Origin: Akanthomyces muscarius
Lineage: Eukaryota > Ascomycota > Sordariomycetes > Hypocreales > Cordycipitaceae
Length of the DNA: 64,000 bases
Assembly (NCBI RefSeq): GCF_028009165.1
Contig: NC_079244.1
Coordinates: 2,914,001-2,978,000 of the forward strand
Reading direction: 5' to 3'
Below, piece after piece: positions 62,547 to 64,000 of this stretch. Every line of letters starts with the position of its first letter. The stretch's first letter is position 1. The notes under the pieces were generated by a model. The model saw only the letters and a list, made by a program, of their open reading frames with translations. It was not told the origin of the DNA and made no database searches. The position numbers were made by a program, and so were the translations under genes.

Positions 62547-63896
62547 ATGTCTGCTCCCGCCACCAAGTTCAAGGTCGCTGACCTCTCTCTTGCTGCCTTT
62601 GGCCGCAAGGAGATTGAGCTCGCCGAGAACGAGATGCCCGGTCTCATGTCCATTCGTCAGAAGTATGCCGCCGACCAGCCCCTCGCCGGTGCCCGCATTG
62701 CTGGCTGCCTTCACATGACCATCCAGACCGCCGTCCTCATCGAGACCCTCACTGCCCTCGGCGCCGAGGTCACCTGGACCAGCTGCAACATCTTCAGCAC
62801 CCAGGACCACGCCGCCGCCGCCATTGCCGCCGCCGGTGTCCCCGTCTTTGCCTGGAAGGGCGAGACCGAGGACGAGTACAACTGGTGCCTCGAGCAGCAG
62901 CTCTCTGCCTTCAAGGACGACAAGAAGCTCAACCTCATCCTCGATGACGGTGGTGACCTGACCTCCCTCGTCCACTCTAAGTACCCCGAGCAGCTCAAGG
63001 ACTGCTACGGTGTCTCCGAGGAGACCACCACTGGTGTTCACCACCTCTACCGCATGCTCAAGGACGGCAAGCTCCTCGTCCCCGCCATCAACGTCAACGA
63101 CTCCGTCACCAAGTCCAAGTTTGACAACCTCTACGGCTGCCGCGAGTCCCTCATTGATGGTATCAAGCGCGCTACCGATGTCATGATTGCTGGCAAGGTC
63201 GCCGTCGTCGCCGGATTCGGTGATGTTGGCAAGGGCTGCGCCATGGCCCTTCACGGTATGGGTGCCCGTGTCATTGTCACCGAGATTGACCCCATCAACG
63301 CCCTCCAGGCCGCCATGGCCGGCTACCAGGTCATCCCTATGGAGAAGGCTGCTACCATTGGTCAGATCTTCGTCACCACCACCGGCTGCCGTGACATTCT
63401 CACTGGCGTTCACTTCGAGGCCATGCCCAACGATGCCATTGTCTGCAACATTGGTCACTTCGACATTGAGATTGACGTTGCCTGGCTCAAGAAGAACGCT
63501 TCCTCCGTCCAGAACATCAAGCCCCAGGTTGACCGCTTCCTGATGCCCTCTGGCCGCCACATCATCCTCCTGGCCGAGGGTCGTCTTGTCAACCTTGGCT
63601 GTGCCACTGGCCACTCTTCCTTCGTCATGTCTTGCTCCTTCACCAACCAGGTCCTTGCCCAGATTGCTCTCTACAAGGCCAAGGATGAGGCTTGGGGCAA
63701 GAAGTACGTTGAGTTCGCCAAGACTGGCTCTCTCGAGCTTGGCGTCCACGTCCTCCCCAAGATCCTCGACGAGGAGGTCGCTCGTCTCCACCTTGCCCAC
63801 TGCCAGGTCGAGCTCAGCACCCTCACCTCCGTCCAGGCTGAGTACCTCGGCCTCCCCGCCGAGGGTCCTTTCAAGAGCGACATCTACCGCTACTAA
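62547..63896 (+). CDS. SAH1: S-adenosylhomocysteinase (SAH hydrolase)
   Basis: Tetrameric cytosolic NAD-dependent enzyme that splits SAH into adenosine and homocysteine, removing the product inhibitor of all SAM-dependent methyltransferases. Intronless; 449 residues, exactly the fungal size. It starts [20 protein letters not shown]. Hallmarks are [91 protein letters not shown] (catalytic Lys/Asp), the NAD-binding [33 protein letters not shown], and the terminal KSDIYRY that closes over NAD. Strong C-ending codon bias suggests high expression. The predicted SAM carrier lies about 5.4 kb upstream, but with two unrelated genes between, so no operon-like link is implied. Confidence 0.97.
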   Translation: MSAPATKFKVADLSLAAFGRKEIELAENEMPGLMSIRQKYAADQPLAGARIAGCLHMTIQTAVLIETLTALGAEVTWTSCNIFSTQDHAAAAIAAAGVPVFAWKGETEDEYNWCLEQQLSAFKDDKKLNLILDDGGDLTSLVHSKYPEQLKDCYGVSEETTTGVHHLYRMLKDGKLLVPAINVNDSVTKSKFDNLYGCRESLIDGIKRATDVMIAGKVAVVAGFGDVGKGCAMALHGMGARVIVTEIDPINALQAAMAGYQVIPMEKAATIGQIFVTTTGCRDILTGVHFEAMPNDAIVCNIGHFDIEIDVAWLKKNASSVQNIKPQVDRFLMPSGRHIILLAEGRLVNLGCATGHSSFVMSCSFTNQVLAQIALYKAKDEAWGKKYVEFAKTGSLELGVHVLPKILDEEVARLHLAHCQVELSTLTSVQAEYLGLPAEGPFKSDIYRY

Positions 63897-63915
63897 GCGG
63901 AGAGCGCACTGTACT

Positions 63916-63921
63916 AATAAA
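63916..63921 (+). terminator. Possible poly(A) signal of SAH hydrolase
   Basis: AATAAA hexamer 20 bp after the SAH hydrolase stop codon. Confidence 0.4.
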
Positions 63922-64000
63922 GGCCCAAACCAGAGTTTCCTTTCAACCGGGACTCGCTTGGCGTGTAAGAATTTTCTACACACAGCATATTGGGGTACAC

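Noticed and set aside
56134..63896. SAM carrier and SAH hydrolase as a methylation-cycle gene cluster
   Set aside because: Two unrelated genes (UPF0643, eIF3h) and large intergenic regions lie between; proximity alone is weak evidence.
62538..63983. 481-residue antisense frame over SAH hydrolase
   Set aside because: Antisense shadow of a highly biased intronless gene; low-complexity Gly/Val/Leu/Asp sequence.

Overview
This is nuclear DNA from a filamentous ascomycete, most likely a hypocrealean Sordariomycete. The genes carry short introns (about 45-110 bp) with GT-AG ends and fungal branch sites, coding DNA is GC-rich, and the proteins are typical of filamentous fungi: a CYT-4 mitochondrial RNase, a large LRR adenylate cyclase, an AreA-GATA-domain Reg1-like protein, a UPF0643 protein and a PSI-domain membrane protein. 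I found 20 protein-coding genes. Almost all are single-copy housekeeping genes. I saw no transposon gene, secondary-metabolite cluster, CRISPR array, tRNA or rRNA. I worked out exon boundaries by hand from splice signals and reading-frame continuity; every complete model totals a multiple of three, except that one gene (16930-18987) keeps an in-frame stop whose removal I could only propose.

Left part (1-15.7 kb): the 5' half of the adenylate cyclase gene (minus strand, running off the left edge) with a 3.4 kb upstream region; a GH13 alpha-glucosidase (plus); then on the minus strand tRNA-dihydrouridine synthase Dus4, an RBR/IBR-finger protein with a long coiled coil, and a fumarylacetoacetate-hydrolase-family enzyme.

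Centre-left (16-33.4 kb) is gene-dense: the 77-residue succinate dehydrogenase assembly factor (LYR protein), an unrecognised disordered basic protein interrupted by one in-frame TAG, a PSI-like single-pass membrane protein, the MoaD-type molybdopterin synthase small subunit, dynactin p50 (dynamitin), an RTC4-domain protein, exocyst Sec10, Nus1 (cis-prenyltransferase subunit), an AlkB-type dioxygenase, an unrecognised cysteine-rich membrane protein, and the tRNA m1G37 methyltransferase Trm5.

Centre (33.3-41.6 kb): about 8.3 kb without a convincing gene, upstream of a Reg1-like PP1 regulatory subunit (41640-43350). It holds homopolymers, microsatellites and recurrent TACCAGTA/TACTGGTA motifs that also occur downstream of the gene.

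Right part (45-64 kb): mitochondrial RNB-family exoribonuclease CYT-4 (minus), then on the plus strand a secreted GH17 beta-1,3-glucanase, Ptc7-type PP2C phosphatase, a mitochondrial carrier of the SAM-carrier type, a UPF0643 protein, eIF3h, and S-adenosylhomocysteinase. Several genes serve mitochondria (SDH assembly factor, CYT-4, Ptc7, carrier, part of the Trm5 pool), and three touch SAM/SAH metabolism (Trm5, carrier, SAH hydrolase). They are scattered and not organised as a cluster. No clearly novel multi-gene system is visible. The best leads are the TAG-interrupted gene, the 8.3 kb gene-free region with its palindromic motifs, and two uncharacterised membrane proteins.
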